The position numbers and the translations under genes were made by a program. From UBA1227 sp045642705 (lineage in GTDB: Bacteria; Bacillota; Clostridia; Oscillospirales; Acutalibacteraceae), in assembly GCA_045642705.1 (NCBI GenBank), contig JAZUJK010000019.1, positions 1 through 37,024 of the forward strand: 37,024 bases of DNA. The letters are read 5' to 3'. The notes below the pieces were generated by a model. That model searched no databases. It was not told where the DNA came from and worked only from the letters and a program-made list of their open reading frames with translations. This document shows, piece by piece, positions 16,991 to 26,046 of the stretch. Position 1 is the stretch's first letter. Each line of letters opens with the position of its first letter.

Positions 16991-17026
16991 TGCCAAAAGT
17001 CCCTTCTGTCAATACCCTTTAAATAC

Positions 17027-17081
17027 GACTAATGCGGGGCCGACATCGTCAGCCCCGCTATTATAGCCCTTAAAATTAGTC
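17027..17081 (-). promoter_or_regulatory. Two-tier hairpin spanning the ytfJ stop codon
   Basis: An inner 11-bp stem with a 3-base loop lies at 17034-17058 (GCGGGGCTGAC with GTCGGCCCCGC, one G-U pair). A flanking 7-bp helix, GACTAAT with ATTAGTC (17075-17081 with 17027-17033), stacks on it with a 16-base bulge and contains the ytfJ stop codon. No U-run follows, so it is not a standard terminator. It could cause partial termination or sense ribosome release. Confidence 0.5.
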
Positions 17082-17441
17082 CTTCTTGATAAGACCTGTT
17101 ACCTTGTCGAACATCTCTGGTACAAGGTTAACCATTCTCTCAGCAGCATTATCATATGCTGTGATATGCTTGAGTGTTACCTGACCATTCTGGATGAGAA
17201 GGAAAGCTACAGGTGTGATTGTAACGCCAGCTCCGCCTGCGCCACCGAAGAGCTCCTTAGAACCCTTAGTTGGGAAGTCTGTGCCACCGCTAGCAAAGCC
17301 ATAAGTAACCTTAGATACAGGGATGATTGTAAGACCAGACTCTGTATAAACTGGATCACCAATGATTGTGCTAACATCGATCATTTCTTTAACTTTTTCG
17401 ATTGTTGTACCGAGCATTCCTGCTGCTGCTGTTTCTTTCAT
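17076..17441 (-). CDS. ytfJ: YtfJ/GerW-family sporulation protein
   Basis: 121 residues from ATG 17441, with AGAGG 8 bases upstream; a GTG three codons earlier overlaps that site. The family pattern is GDPVYTESGLTIIPVSKVTYGFASGG, here interrupted for length (about 27-52), followed by the Gly-rich FGGAGGAGVTITPVAFLLI. Homologues are made in sporulating cells and GerW is needed for normal germination. Together with DUF2953 upstream this suggests, but does not prove, a spore-forming lineage. Confidence 0.93.
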   Translation of the reverse strand: MKETAAAGMLGTTIEKVKEMIDVSTIIGDPVYTESGLTIIPVSKVTYGFASGGTDFPTKGSKELFGGAGGAGVTITPVAFLLIQNGQVTLKHITAYDNAAERMVNLVPEMFDKVTGLIKKD

Positions 17442-17474
17442 TTTAAGCACCTCTATAAATTTAATCTTAAAATA

Positions 17475-18461
17475 TTAACTATTTTTCTTCTGCTTCTTAG
17501 TTGACTTATAGTCCTTGTAGAACTTGAATCCTGCTTTACCAACCTTAGGAAGATATCCTATGAATGGTGTTACAAGAGTAAGTGGTCTAAGAGCAATTAT
17601 TGTGTGGATTTCTCCACTGTCTTTTTTAGCAAGATAGTCAGGTGTCATATCAAGTGCTATGTCACCGACTGTTAGGTTGTTTGCTAGTCTGCCAAGTGCA
17701 GGATAAGCAATTGCACCTATGCGTCCATACTTTAGAGCTGTTTTAGCGGCGTCATCGCCAGATACAACAAGCCCAACTCTGAACTGTTTGATATTGATTT
17801 TTCTTACTACTTTACCCATTGTCTTGCCCGTTTCAGAACCGATTGCTGCAAGTAAAGCAATAATTGAATCGAACGAGAATCCTGATAAGAAATCACGAGC
17901 CTTATCATATGTTCCCGGAATATCCATTGCCTTAATTGATGTAATGATACCATCAATCTTAGAAGCTTCCTTTTTGTTGACAACATTTGGCCAAGGATTA
18001 CCTGCTTCCTCAGCGGCAACTGCGTCTTCCAGCTTCTTTTCAGCTGCTGGAATCTCAACATTCAAGCGTGCCTCTTCCTCGATTATGCGAGCTGTTTCTT
18101 CCTTGATTTCAACCGCAGTATTGAAGTCCTTTTCAGCAGACTTCTTTTCCTTGGTCTCCTCTACCTTCTCAGTGGCAACAGCCTTAGCCTTATTAGTAAG
18201 TTTTCTAGCTGTTGGTCCAAACCAAGATCTCAGGATGCCCATGATCTTCGCACGACGAGCTTTCTTCTTTTCGGAGAACATTTCAGGGTAAATTTTCAAT
18301 TTGAAGATACCGTATTTAATCCAGAATTTCTTAACATCTGGTGCATACTCAAAACCAACTTGGAACTTGACGAGAAGAGCAAATACAATTGTACCAACAA
18401 TCAAGATTACAAGAGCGAGAGTAACAACGATAACCCAAAAGAGAATCTTAAGAAATGCCAA
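17475..18461 (-). CDS. DUF2953 membrane protein
   Basis: 328 residues from a TTG at 18461, preceded at 7 bases by GGGAGGTG; no better start is nearby. One N-terminal transmembrane helix lies at about 7-31, then an outer or cytoplasmic domain. Residues 85-160 are highly charged and Ala/Glu/Lys-rich, likely a helical insertion. The C-terminal part has the family-like FRVGLVVSGDDAAKTALKYG, and ends in a basic KSTKKQKKNS. DUF2953 proteins usually neighbour ytfJ, as here; their function is unknown. Confidence 0.9.
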   Translation of the reverse strand: MAFLKILFWVIVVTLALVILIVGTIVFALLVKFQVGFEYAPDVKKFWIKYGIFKLKIYPEMFSEKKKARRAKIMGILRSWFGPTARKLTNKAKAVATEKVEETKEKKSAEKDFNTAVEIKEETARIIEEEARLNVEIPAAEKKLEDAVAAEEAGNPWPNVVNKKEASKIDGIITSIKAMDIPGTYDKARDFLSGFSFDSIIALLAAIGSETGKTMGKVVRKINIKQFRVGLVVSGDDAAKTALKYGRIGAIAYPALGRLANNLTVGDIALDMTPDYLAKKDSGEIHTIIALRPLTLVTPFIGYLPKVGKAGFKFYKDYKSTKKQKKNS

Positions 18462-18509
18462 TAATCAACACCTCCCCCTAGTATATTTAATTTTGAATAA
18501 TTAACATCA

Positions 18510-19034
18510 TTATGATTCCTCTTCCTGACCTGGAAGTGCAGGAAGTTCATCTAGTGACTCTATACAAAAGCAGCGTAAAAACGCTGGCGTTGTACCATAG
18601 GTAATTGGTTTGCCAGGTAGATCCAATCTACCCTTTTCCTCAATCAAGCCCTTGGCTGATAGAGAAGCAATAACACCGGAGCAATCAACTCCACGTACTT
18701 GCTCAACGAATGATTTCGTTACAGGCTGGTTATATGCAACCACTGCAAGCACCTCGAATGCAGCCTCTGAGAGAGGTACATTTCTTCTCATTTCAAGAAC
18801 ACGGCGGACATCCTCTGAGAATTCAGTTCTAGTACACATCTGGAACTTGTCTCCGAGATGGAGGATACATATGCCTCCCTGTCGTTCGTCATATTCTGCC
18901 TTTAAATTAAGCAAGAGTTGCTCTGCCAGTTCTGGCTCAATCTCAAGAGCTGTTGCGAGACGAGTTACAGGTACTGGGTCTCCAGCGGCAAATAGTATTG
19001 CCTCTGCTGATGCCTGTAAAGTGTTGGCGTTCAA
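18510..19034 (-). CDS. scpB: Segregation and condensation protein B
   Basis: 174 residues using the TTG at 19034, which lies 9 bases after AGGAG. The open frame extends to another TTG at 19043, but that one directly abuts the ribosome-binding site. It contains two winged-helix domains: ANTLQASAEAILFAAGDPVP at the start, and LSEAAFEVLAVVAYNQPVTKSFVEQVRGVD in the middle, both typical. ScpB dimers bind ScpA and Smc to organise the chromosome. It follows scpA by 5 bases. Confidence 0.94.
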   Translation of the reverse strand: MNANTLQASAEAILFAAGDPVPVTRLATALEIEPELAEQLLLNLKAEYDERQGGICILHLGDKFQMCTRTEFSEDVRRVLEMRRNVPLSEAAFEVLAVVAYNQPVTKSFVEQVRGVDCSGVIASLSAKGLIEEKGRLDLPGKPITYGTTPAFLRCFCIESLDELPALPGQEEES

Positions 19035-19039
19035 GTGAT

Positions 19040-19759
19040 TCAACTCCTACTGATATTTTCTCGATTAAGTGTAAACTTCATATCGCTACCCTCGCCCTCG
19101 GCGGTCATGCGTTTAGCCTTGAGGAGCTCGAGCACTGCGAGGAAGGTTGCGACCATATCCGAGCGTGACTCGGACGCCTCAATCAGGGATGAGAAACGAA
19201 GGTCACCACCCTTTAGTGCGCGACGAAGTATGAAAACAATTTTAGAAGATACAGAAACAATCTTCCTTGTAACAATAGCAGAGAATGACTCGGCTGGTGG
19301 TGGGAGTTTTCTCATTCCCTTGCCGAGGGCGCTGATATAAGCTTGGAATAGCTCGTCAGGCTCATGGAGCAATCTATATGTCTCATCTCTGTCTATCTTG
19401 TCTGGCTTGCGACTGAGGTAGTCAAATCCATTTGCTTCCTCTGCAAGCTTGCCAGCCATTATCTGGCAATCGCGATATTCAAGAAGTTCTCCTTGAAGTT
19501 CCGCTTTCAATTCATCTGCTTCCTCGTGCTTTGGAAGAAGTGAGATTGTCTTGATATATACAAGTCTCGCTGCCATCTCAAGGAACTCAGATGCGATTTC
19601 CATATCCGCCTCTTGCATCTGACGGACATAGTCAGTATATTGATCAACCAATGTGACAATTGGTATGTCCATAATATCAAGTTTATGTTTGGTAATGAGG
19701 CTGAGGAGGAGATCCATAGGTCCCTCGAAAACCTCAAGCTTGTAATTTATCTTGTCCAT
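19040..19759 (-). CDS. scpA: Segregation and condensation protein A
   Basis: 239 residues, typical. This is the kleisin that bridges Smc heads. The start YKLEVFEGPMDLLLSLITKHKLDIMDIPI is characteristic (given here only as family evidence), and AARLVYIKTISLLPK follows; the C-terminal winged helix is about 170-239. A GAGGTGG site precedes the ATG. scpA and scpB are adjacent as in most Firmicutes. Confidence 0.96.
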   Translation of the reverse strand: MDKINYKLEVFEGPMDLLLSLITKHKLDIMDIPIVTLVDQYTDYVRQMQEADMEIASEFLEMAARLVYIKTISLLPKHEEADELKAELQGELLEYRDCQIMAGKLAEEANGFDYLSRKPDKIDRDETYRLLHEPDELFQAYISALGKGMRKLPPPAESFSAIVTRKIVSVSSKIVFILRRALKGGDLRFSSLIEASESRSDMVATFLAVLELLKAKRMTAEGEGSDMKFTLNRENISRS

Positions 19760-19768
19760 ATTCCACCT

Positions 19769-20446
19769 CTAAAACCAAGAAAATGGAAGGAAAGAAATAT
19801 AATTGAGAAATGCTATTACAAAATCAGCAAGAAAAGCAACAGGCTTGGTTAATATCCCTGTGAACAATAGCAGGATAATCACTATTGAAATCACGCCTTG
19901 ATTCTGCATGATTTTGTATTCAGTCTCAGGTGGCAAGAATGCACTGAGAATTGTAAATCCATCAAACATTGGAATTGGGAGTAAATTGAGTACTCCGAGC
20001 CAAATGCTAATCTGGGATGTTGTAACAAGGAATATCGATACTGCCTGTCCGATAAACATTGTCATAAATCCTGGTGCAAATGTTACAAGAATCGCACGGA
20101 TGAAGAGGAGCAACCAACCAACGAGCAAGTTGGAAAGAGGTCCTGCGAAAGCAACGAGTGCCATATCCTTCTTAGGATTCTTGAAGTCACGGGAATTGAC
20201 TGGTGTAGGTCTACCCCATCCAAAACCGATAAGCACAATCATAATTGCACCAATTGGATCTATATGTACTAGCGGATTGAGTGTAAGTCTGCCCTGCGCC
20301 TTGATTGACTTGTCACCAAGTTTATATGCGGCATATGCATGTGCAGCCTCGTGAACTGGAATGGATACCAAAACGAGAAAGATTGCAGCTACAATTGTCA
20401 CTACTATTGTCAAGAGACTTCCGCTTGTCAAAGCAGATAACAACAT
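19769..20446 (-). CDS. Site-2 protease family (M50) membrane metallopeptidase
   Basis: 225 residues with about five or six membrane segments. The zinc motif is HEAAH in VSIPVHEAAHAYAA (about 28-32). The third ligand is in NLLPIPMFDG (about 152-161), and GPLSNLL marks the loop typical of the family. It cleaves within membranes; the substrate is unknown. It commonly precedes scpA in Firmicutes. AGAGGTG precedes the ATG. A candidate promoter lies in the gap after prmC. Confidence 0.95.
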   Translation of the reverse strand: MLLSALTSGSLLTIVVTIVAAIFLVLVSIPVHEAAHAYAAYKLGDKSIKAQGRLTLNPLVHIDPIGAIMIVLIGFGWGRPTPVNSRDFKNPKKDMALVAFAGPLSNLLVGWLLLFIRAILVTFAPGFMTMFIGQAVSIFLVTTSQISIWLGVLNLLPIPMFDGFTILSAFLPPETEYKIMQNQGVISIVIILLLFTGILTKPVAFLADFVIAFLNYISFLPFSWF

Positions 20447-20501
20447 AAGTTACACCTCTTATACACAGAATACTACTAATAATTAAAAAGATACAAATAA
20501 A

Positions 20502-20530
20502 AGCATACTAAAAATATAGCAAATCGTCAA
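20502..20530 (-). promoter_or_regulatory. Candidate promoter for the M50/scpAB operon
   Basis: Minus strand: TTGACG (20525-20530, overlapping the prmC stop), a 17-base spacer, and TATGCT (20502-20507). The -10 is only 4/6 and the leader would be about 50 bases. It lies in the longest gap (80 bases) within the otherwise tightly packed run. Confidence 0.45.
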
Positions 20531-21447
20531 GATTTTTCACAAATTTCTACACCTACTACCCTAAATAAGCTGTTAAAATCTGTTTTTTTGTATACTTTTC
20601 CACAATATGTTGGGGCTATACGTTCAAATATTTCGATAATGTCGTCCGCCTGGTCCTCCCCACATTCCATGAGTAGGAGTCCGCCTGGACGCAAAAGTGG
20701 TATCCAGCGCTCTGCAATAGCACGATAAAAGATGAGTCCATCCTCTCCTCCATCAAGTGCCATTTTAGGTTCAAAATGCACCTCATCTTGGAGGCCTTCC
20801 ATCTCTCCTGTACGAACATAAGGTGGATTGGAAACAATCACGTCAAATTTACCACGTGTCAGGTCAACAAGATTGTTGCAACCGGTCAATATATCATCAT
20901 TTAGTGGGATGACATTTTTAACGCGATTTAGAGCAATATTTTGCTTTAAGAACTCATATGCAAGAGGGCTCTTTTCAACCGCCATAACCTTACAACTAGG
21001 GAAATTCTTGGCAATTGATATTCCAATGCATCCAGAGCCGCTACAGAGGTCGAGAACCATAGGCTGAGCCTTGTTCTCGAGAACATATTCGCCGCGTACT
21101 CTCTGGCCATAAATGACCTTATAAATCATGCTGGTAGGATCATCAGAATCCGCAGGAAAACATGAGTTTAAAAATTCCAATGTATCCTCAACTAGCATCT
21201 CTGTTTCAGGGCGTGGAATCAGCACTCCCTCACCCAGTCTAAAAGTGCAATTATAGAAGTCCCACTCCCCAATAATATACTGGAGTGGCATACCGCTGAT
21301 GCGGGCATCTATTGCGTCTTGCAGTGCGGCAGGATTGCCAGCGGCGAACCGCACGAGCTCACGCGCGTCCACCCTCGCATCAGCCTCGTCATAGGTAGCG
21401 CTTGTGACGCCACTTATTAGTTTCTCGAAAACTTCATTCTCGGTCAC
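20527..21447 (-). CDS. prmC: Peptide chain release factor glutamine methyltransferase
   Basis: 306 residues from a GTG with GGAGGT 6 bases upstream. It methylates the Gln of the GGQ motif of release factors. The SAM motif is LDLCSGSGCIGIS (132-144) and the catalytic signature is NPPY (207-210). An N-terminal helical domain lies at about 1-80. There is an insertion of about 30 residues at 95-128 compared with common 280-residue homologues. It follows a DUF1385 gene, as often in Clostridia, but the usual next gene prfA is absent. Confidence 0.96.
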   Translation of the reverse strand: MTENEVFEKLISGVTSATYDEADARVDARELVRFAAGNPAALQDAIDARISGMPLQYIIGEWDFYNCTFRLGEGVLIPRPETEMLVEDTLEFLNSCFPADSDDPTSMIYKVIYGQRVRGEYVLENKAQPMVLDLCSGSGCIGISIAKNFPSCKVMAVEKSPLAYEFLKQNIALNRVKNVIPLNDDILTGCNNLVDLTRGKFDVIVSNPPYVRTGEMEGLQDEVHFEPKMALDGGEDGLIFYRAIAERWIPLLRPGGLLLMECGEDQADDIIEIFERIAPTYCGKVYKKTDFNSLFRVVGVEICEKS

Positions 21448-21460
21448 AAGTGCACCTCCA

Positions 21461-22426
21461 TTATTTTATATCGAGATTGTCGTCGTGATCGAGGACATAT
21501 TGGAAGCTTGCTATACCGACCTCTATCATGCTGTCATCCGGCTCAACTGTAGAGATTCTCTGCATCCAGAGACCTGGTGCTGAGCAGATTTTAGTGAATA
21601 GATTATCATGGAATCCTGCATACTTGATGAACTCATATCCTATGCCCATGATAAGTGGCAAAATAAGAAGTTTTACAAGTACCCAGATTGCTCTGCTAGC
21701 GCGTAGTCCTGGGAACAAAACATTTACAAGAGTTGATACGAAAATACTGAGTATCAACATAACAAACATAAAACTTGTACCGCAACGAGGATGGAATCTT
21801 GATTGTGCTCTTACGTTTTCAACTGTAAGAGGAAGTCCATTCTCATAGCAGAAAATTGTCTTATGCTCAGCGCCGTGATACATAAACACACGTCTTATGT
21901 CCTTGAGTCTTGCGACAGCGGCCATATAAGCTACGAAAATGATTATCTTGAGAATGCCCTCAAGAAGTGGTTTTAAATTATGGTCACCAAGTGACTGATG
22001 AAAGGCATGATTGTCAAGAGCATCAGTGATAAGTGCTGGTAGATACATAAAGAGTACAAGTGACAATCCAACACCGAGGATGGCCGATATGACGCCTATT
22101 ATTGTCATCATCTTGTCACCGAGGTGCTCCTCTATCCACTTGTCAACTTTGGACTCAGCCTCAACATCCTCAAAACCGGATTTCTCTGCCGACTCCATGA
22201 GACAGTCGTAACCGAAAACAATTGACTCGATAAAATTGACTACGCCACGGATAACTGGTACACCAGCAATTTTATATTTTTCACGAATTGGGCTGAGCTT
22301 TTTCTCAGTCATTTCTATTTCGCCATTTGGGAGACGAATGCCCATGGCAGCTACATGTCTGCCACGCATTACGATACCCTCAATCAGGGCCTGTCCTCCA
22401 ATTGCTGTTTTACGAATTTCTGCCAT
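21461..22426 (-). CDS. DUF1385 membrane protein (YqhQ-like)
   Basis: 321 residues with the family start IGGQALIEGIVMRGRHVAA and several membrane segments (about 110-135, 155-180, 225-250, 255-275). YHGAEHKTIFCYENG (about 199-213) and SRFHPRCGTSFMF are hallmark motifs. Function is unknown. The ATG overlaps the histidine kinase stop (TAATG), so it is translationally coupled to the two-component system; rpmE, often nearby in other species, is not seen. Confidence 0.94.
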   Translation of the reverse strand: MAEIRKTAIGGQALIEGIVMRGRHVAAMGIRLPNGEIEMTEKKLSPIREKYKIAGVPVIRGVVNFIESIVFGYDCLMESAEKSGFEDVEAESKVDKWIEEHLGDKMMTIIGVISAILGVGLSLVLFMYLPALITDALDNHAFHQSLGDHNLKPLLEGILKIIIFVAYMAAVARLKDIRRVFMYHGAEHKTIFCYENGLPLTVENVRAQSRFHPRCGTSFMFVMLILSIFVSTLVNVLFPGLRASRAIWVLVKLLILPLIMGIGYEFIKYAGFHDNLFTKICSAPGLWMQRISTVEPDDSMIEVGIASFQYVLDHDDNLDIK

Positions 22427-23961
22427 TATTCTTCCTCTGATTCTGTATTTTCAACGTTTTCAATACTCTCTGTTACTTCTTCCACTACCTCTTTTGGTAG
22501 GGCTTTCTCGTCACCCACTTCAACATAGTCAATCTTGAAAGTAATTGTGACTGTTGTACCGACAGAGAGTTCGGACTGAATATCAAATGTTCCGCCATGG
22601 AGTGCGACAATCTCGTCGCATACGGCAAGGCCTATGCCACTGCCCTTGACGGAGATATTGGATTTATAGAACTTTCTCTTAACCTTAGGTAAATCCTCTT
22701 CAGAGATTCCGCAACCAGTATCAGCAACAACGATAACGAGTGTCGCACTGTTTGCATCATCACCCTCTGCATCAGCATCTGGTGGAACAATCTCTGCAGA
22801 TACATTAACCTTTCCGCCCTGCTCGTTATATTTAAAAGCATTGTCGAGAATGTTTACAAATACTTGCTTCATTCTATCCGCATCGCCAACCATTGGCGCT
22901 GGGTTATGTGGAGCATTATATATGAGTTCTATGCCCTCACGCATAGACCTATCCTTGAAAACAAATATTGTCTCATCAAGTTCTGCAAGAACGTCTATCT
23001 TGTCCGTTCTAAGCGTCATACGACCATTTACTATACGGGAGAGGTCAAGCAAATCGTTTACAACAGATGTCAGTCGTCCCGACTCATTGATGATTACTTC
23101 CAGACCACGCCTTGTAAGTTCTGGGTCTGAGTCTCCCATGTCAAGCATGGTCTCGCCCCATCCCTTGATAGCTGTAAGCGGTGTCTTCATCTCATGTGAT
23201 ACTGTCGAGATGAAGTCATTTTTCATCTTATCAGATGAGCTGATTTCCTCAGCCATATGATTGATATTCTCAGCAAGTTCAGAGAGCTCATCATTGTATT
23301 CCTGAGGAGGAGCTCGTGCCGAGAGATCTCCAGCCGCAATACTATTTGCGATGGAATTTATCTCATTTACTGGCCTTACAATTGACTGGATAAAGTAGAG
23401 TCCAGACAGTGTGATAAGGATAATAATGAGAATAAAGAATGCGAAAATAAGCAGGAACAACTTTACCATCTGTGCCTTGATATTGGCAGTGGATACGATA
23501 TAGCGAACTGCTCCTGTCTCATTGCCATCAACAGTTGGCAAGAGATATGTCTGAGACCTTATCGACTCACCATCAGGATTCTTGCCCGAGAATGTAGCCG
23601 AGCGTGTCTTAGAAGACAATGCCAAATTAAAATCTGGTATATCCTGGTCCTCGATATCAAATCCCGAGGATGAGATAACAACATGACCACTGGAATCGAT
23701 TACCCAGACTTCCATAACATCTTTCTGAGCAAACTTGTCGACATACTCACGTGCGCCAACTTCAAATCTATCAGCAGTGCTACCTGTATAGTTTGAGAAA
23801 AATACTCCGACTGAGTTGGAATACTGTGATGACAGTTTTACATCAACTGTCGAGTAATAATAATCCCTGAGGATCACATAGAACATGATTGTGAAAAAGA
23901 AGAGAATAACAGCAATAACTGATAATGTGTTCTTGAGCCAACGTGACGTAATACCAGACAT
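22426..23961 (-). CDS. Sensor histidine kinase (OmpR-type partner)
   Basis: 511 residues. A transmembrane helix lies at about 11-31 and another at 167-191, enclosing an extracellular sensing domain of about 135 residues. A HAMP linker lies at about 192-244. The phospho-acceptor His256 is in STVSHEMKTPLTAIKG. ATP-binding boxes are N (Asn374), G1 (DTGCG, 414-418), and G2 (GSGIG, 440-444). The last 30 residues are Glu-rich. It lies 31 bases after its response regulator and after the FG-GAP-like protein, which may contribute to sensing. The architecture resembles WalK/PhoR-type kinases without a PAS domain. Confidence 0.95.
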   Translation of the reverse strand: MSGITSRWLKNTLSVIAVILFFFTIMFYVILRDYYYSTVDVKLSSQYSNSVGVFFSNYTGSTADRFEVGAREYVDKFAQKDVMEVWVIDSSGHVVISSSGFDIEDQDIPDFNLALSSKTRSATFSGKNPDGESIRSQTYLLPTVDGNETGAVRYIVSTANIKAQMVKLFLLIFAFFILIIILITLSGLYFIQSIVRPVNEINSIANSIAAGDLSARAPPQEYNDELSELAENINHMAEEISSSDKMKNDFISTVSHEMKTPLTAIKGWGETMLDMGDSDPELTRRGLEVIINESGRLTSVVNDLLDLSRIVNGRMTLRTDKIDVLAELDETIFVFKDRSMREGIELIYNAPHNPAPMVGDADRMKQVFVNILDNAFKYNEQGGKVNVSAEIVPPDADAEGDDANSATLVIVVADTGCGISEEDLPKVKRKFYKSNISVKGSGIGLAVCDEIVALHGGTFDIQSELSVGTTVTITFKIDYVEVGDEKALPKEVVEEVTESIENVENTESEEE

Positions 23962-23992
23962 TGCTTTCCCTCCCTTCTCAGAATTTACGAAA

Positions 23993-24691
23993 TTATACTA
24001 TCCACTTATAGCCCATGCCCCATACAGTTGTCAGATGACGAGGGCTAGATGGTGTCTCCTCTATCTTCATACGGAGACGGCGGATATTAACATCAACGAT
24101 TTTCTCTTCGCCGTAATAAGATGCACCCCAGACCTCTTTTAGAATGTCATTACGAGAGAGTGCAGCAGATGGATTCTTGAAAAAATATTCCATAATCTGG
24201 AACTCAACCTGTGTGAGGTCAATCAGTTCACCATTCTTAGTGAGAGTGCGGGCGCGGATGTCGAGTACGAACTCACCGAGTTCGATTACTGACTGGGCGT
24301 CACCGCCTGATGCTGCGCTCATTACAACGCGGCGATGAACTGAATCGACGCGGGCCATGAGCTCTGCTGGTGAGAATGGCTTGGTGACATAGTCATCCGC
24401 GCCAACGAGGAGGCCGGTAACCTTGTCCATCTCCTCTGCCTTGGCAGTCAGCATTATGATGCCGAGTCCTGATGACTTTTCACGCAATCTCTTGCAGACT
24501 TCGATACCATCCATCTCCGGCATCATAATATCGAGCAGCACAACGTCAAAATCGCCGTTTGCTGCATCGTACGCCTGCAAGGCCTCGAGACCGTTACCGG
24601 CCTCCGTTACTATATATCCACCTCTTTTGAGGTTAATAACTATAAAATCGCGGATAGCAACTTCGTCTTCCACTACTAGAATTTTTTTCAT
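23993..24691 (-). CDS. Response regulator, OmpR/PhoB family
   Basis: 232 residues. The receiver domain has acidic Asp9 in VVEDE, phospho-acceptor Asp54 in LLDIMMPEMDG, Thr82 and Lys104. The C-terminal winged-helix DNA-binding domain lies at about 135-232 (DLTQVEFQIMEYFFKNP...VDVNIRRLRMKIE, shown in part). AAAGGGG precedes the ATG. It pairs with the histidine kinase next to it; target genes are not evident from the sequence. Confidence 0.96.
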   Translation of the reverse strand: MKKILVVEDEVAIRDFIVINLKRGGYIVTEAGNGLEALQAYDAANGDFDVVLLDIMMPEMDGIEVCKRLREKSSGLGIIMLTAKAEEMDKVTGLLVGADDYVTKPFSPAELMARVDSVHRRVVMSAASGGDAQSVIELGEFVLDIRARTLTKNGELIDLTQVEFQIMEYFFKNPSAALSRNDILKEVWGASYYGEEKIVDVNIRRLRMKIEETPSSPRHLTTVWGMGYKWIV

Positions 24692-24703
24692 TGATATTCC
24701 CCT

Positions 24704-26044
24704 TTATTTCAGATCATCGAAAAATACAATGCTGTTCTCAATATCAGGATTTTTAAAACCTGCTGATGTTGCGCCACCTGTCAGCGAGCCATAAACTACA
24801 ATATCCTTATGGCGAACACTGAATGTGTGCGATGCAGAATTATCAAAATCCTTATAATCCTTAACGGCAAGTGAGAAATATGGATTTTCAAACTTGTTAT
24901 CATATGCAGAATAAATTGTGATAACTGAATCATCTACAACAGATGTTGCAGCAAGATGTTTTTCCTTGCCCTTTGGAATCATATAAGCATAACCATACTT
25001 GCTGTTGACAAATGAATATGCATTTGGAGTAAGTTTTCCTTTTTCAACAGACGACCAAGAGATAAGGCTCATCATCTTGGAATCATTATCTGCCTTGCGT
25101 GCAATTGGGATTTCAATCTTGCCATCACCATCAATATCAAGCGATGGGATTGCTGGTGTGCGTAGTGTCTTGATATTGGTGAAAGAATTCTCATCGATAA
25201 ATGGAGCAACAAGAGTCTTCTTCTCGCTGTCCCACCAGATAATCTCCGTTATCATTGAATTCTCGCCCTTATAAGCATCAAGGAATGCAACAGCTACACC
25301 GTCAACATTCTGTATCTTGATAGAGGCATATGAAGAGATAGTAGCATCAAGCGCAACATTCTGGCCGATTTGAGAAATCGTGCCATCCTCTTTGCACTTG
25401 AACAGACTTGCATATGCCTTAGGCATATCTGTATCTGTAAGATCAAGCCATGCTACAAATACTTCATTCTTGCTATCTCCATCCGCATCACCGATTGATG
25501 CAAATGAGTAAGGCTGATTGAGAAGAGGCACTAAGCCCTCCACTTTATCATCAGTTTTCTTGATAGAATGCACTGACATAACCTTGGACGCGTCTGAGCC
25601 ATAGAGGCTCCAGCAGCATACAAGTTCCATAGAACCATCAAGATTGAGGTCCTGGAATTCTACACTTAGGATGTTTCCACCATATCCGACATCATCATAG
25701 ACAGATGTCCATTCATCGTCGATAAAGTCGAGGATATTCATCCTTGCTGTTGTCTCATCGCTCTTTCTGGAATAGAAAACGATAGCTTCGTTTTCCTCAT
25801 CACCATCTAGGTCATATAGAACAAATGCAGAACGATACTCACCTTGGTTTGGATATTGAAGAGATATATCTGTGTCTCCTACAACATCTTCAAATGCGGA
25901 TTGAATCTCAGCATTCTGTCCATATAGGCTCGGTGGAGAGATTATCTCAGATGGCGAATCAAGTCGCGTCGCCAAGATAAGCAAAGCAAGAAGTATAAGC
26001 AGAGTAACTATATATGAAATTACCCATTTTCTGTTGCCACGCAT
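24704..26044 (-). CDS. Anchored FG-GAP/VCBS-like extracellular protein
   Basis: 446 residues. A short basic N-terminus is followed by one membrane helix (about 7-26) without a lipobox. The exported part has at least four calcium-site-like D-x-[DN]-x-[DN]-G segments: YDLDGDEENE (77-86), QDLNLDGSME (131-140), GDADGDSKNE (185-194) and LDIDGDGKIE (302-311). The spacing is about 50-110 residues, as in beta-propeller FG-GAP/VCBS repeats. It starts two bases after cdaR and ends 12 bases before the response regulator, so it is probably part of the same transcript. I infer a role linked to envelope sensing; the ligand is unknown. Confidence 0.85.
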   Translation of the reverse strand: MRGNRKWVISYIVTLLILLALLILATRLDSPSEIISPPSLYGQNAEIQSAFEDVVGDTDISLQYPNQGEYRSAFVLYDLDGDEENEAIVFYSRKSDETTARMNILDFIDDEWTSVYDDVGYGGNILSVEFQDLNLDGSMELVCCWSLYGSDASKVMSVHSIKKTDDKVEGLVPLLNQPYSFASIGDADGDSKNEVFVAWLDLTDTDMPKAYASLFKCKEDGTISQIGQNVALDATISSYASIKIQNVDGVAVAFLDAYKGENSMITEIIWWDSEKKTLVAPFIDENSFTNIKTLRTPAIPSLDIDGDGKIEIPIARKADNDSKMMSLISWSSVEKGKLTPNAYSFVNSKYGYAYMIPKGKEKHLAATSVVDDSVITIYSAYDNKFENPYFSLAVKDYKDFDNSASHTFSVRHKDIVVYGSLTGGATSAGFKNPDIENSIVFFDDLK

Positions 26045-26046
26045 TT

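Noticed and set aside
17060..17065. A perfect TATAAT (minus strand) after ytfJ, as a promoter for the pseudouridine synthase gene
   Set aside because: No acceptable -35 lies 16-18 bases upstream, and the site falls within the bulge of the hairpin structure.
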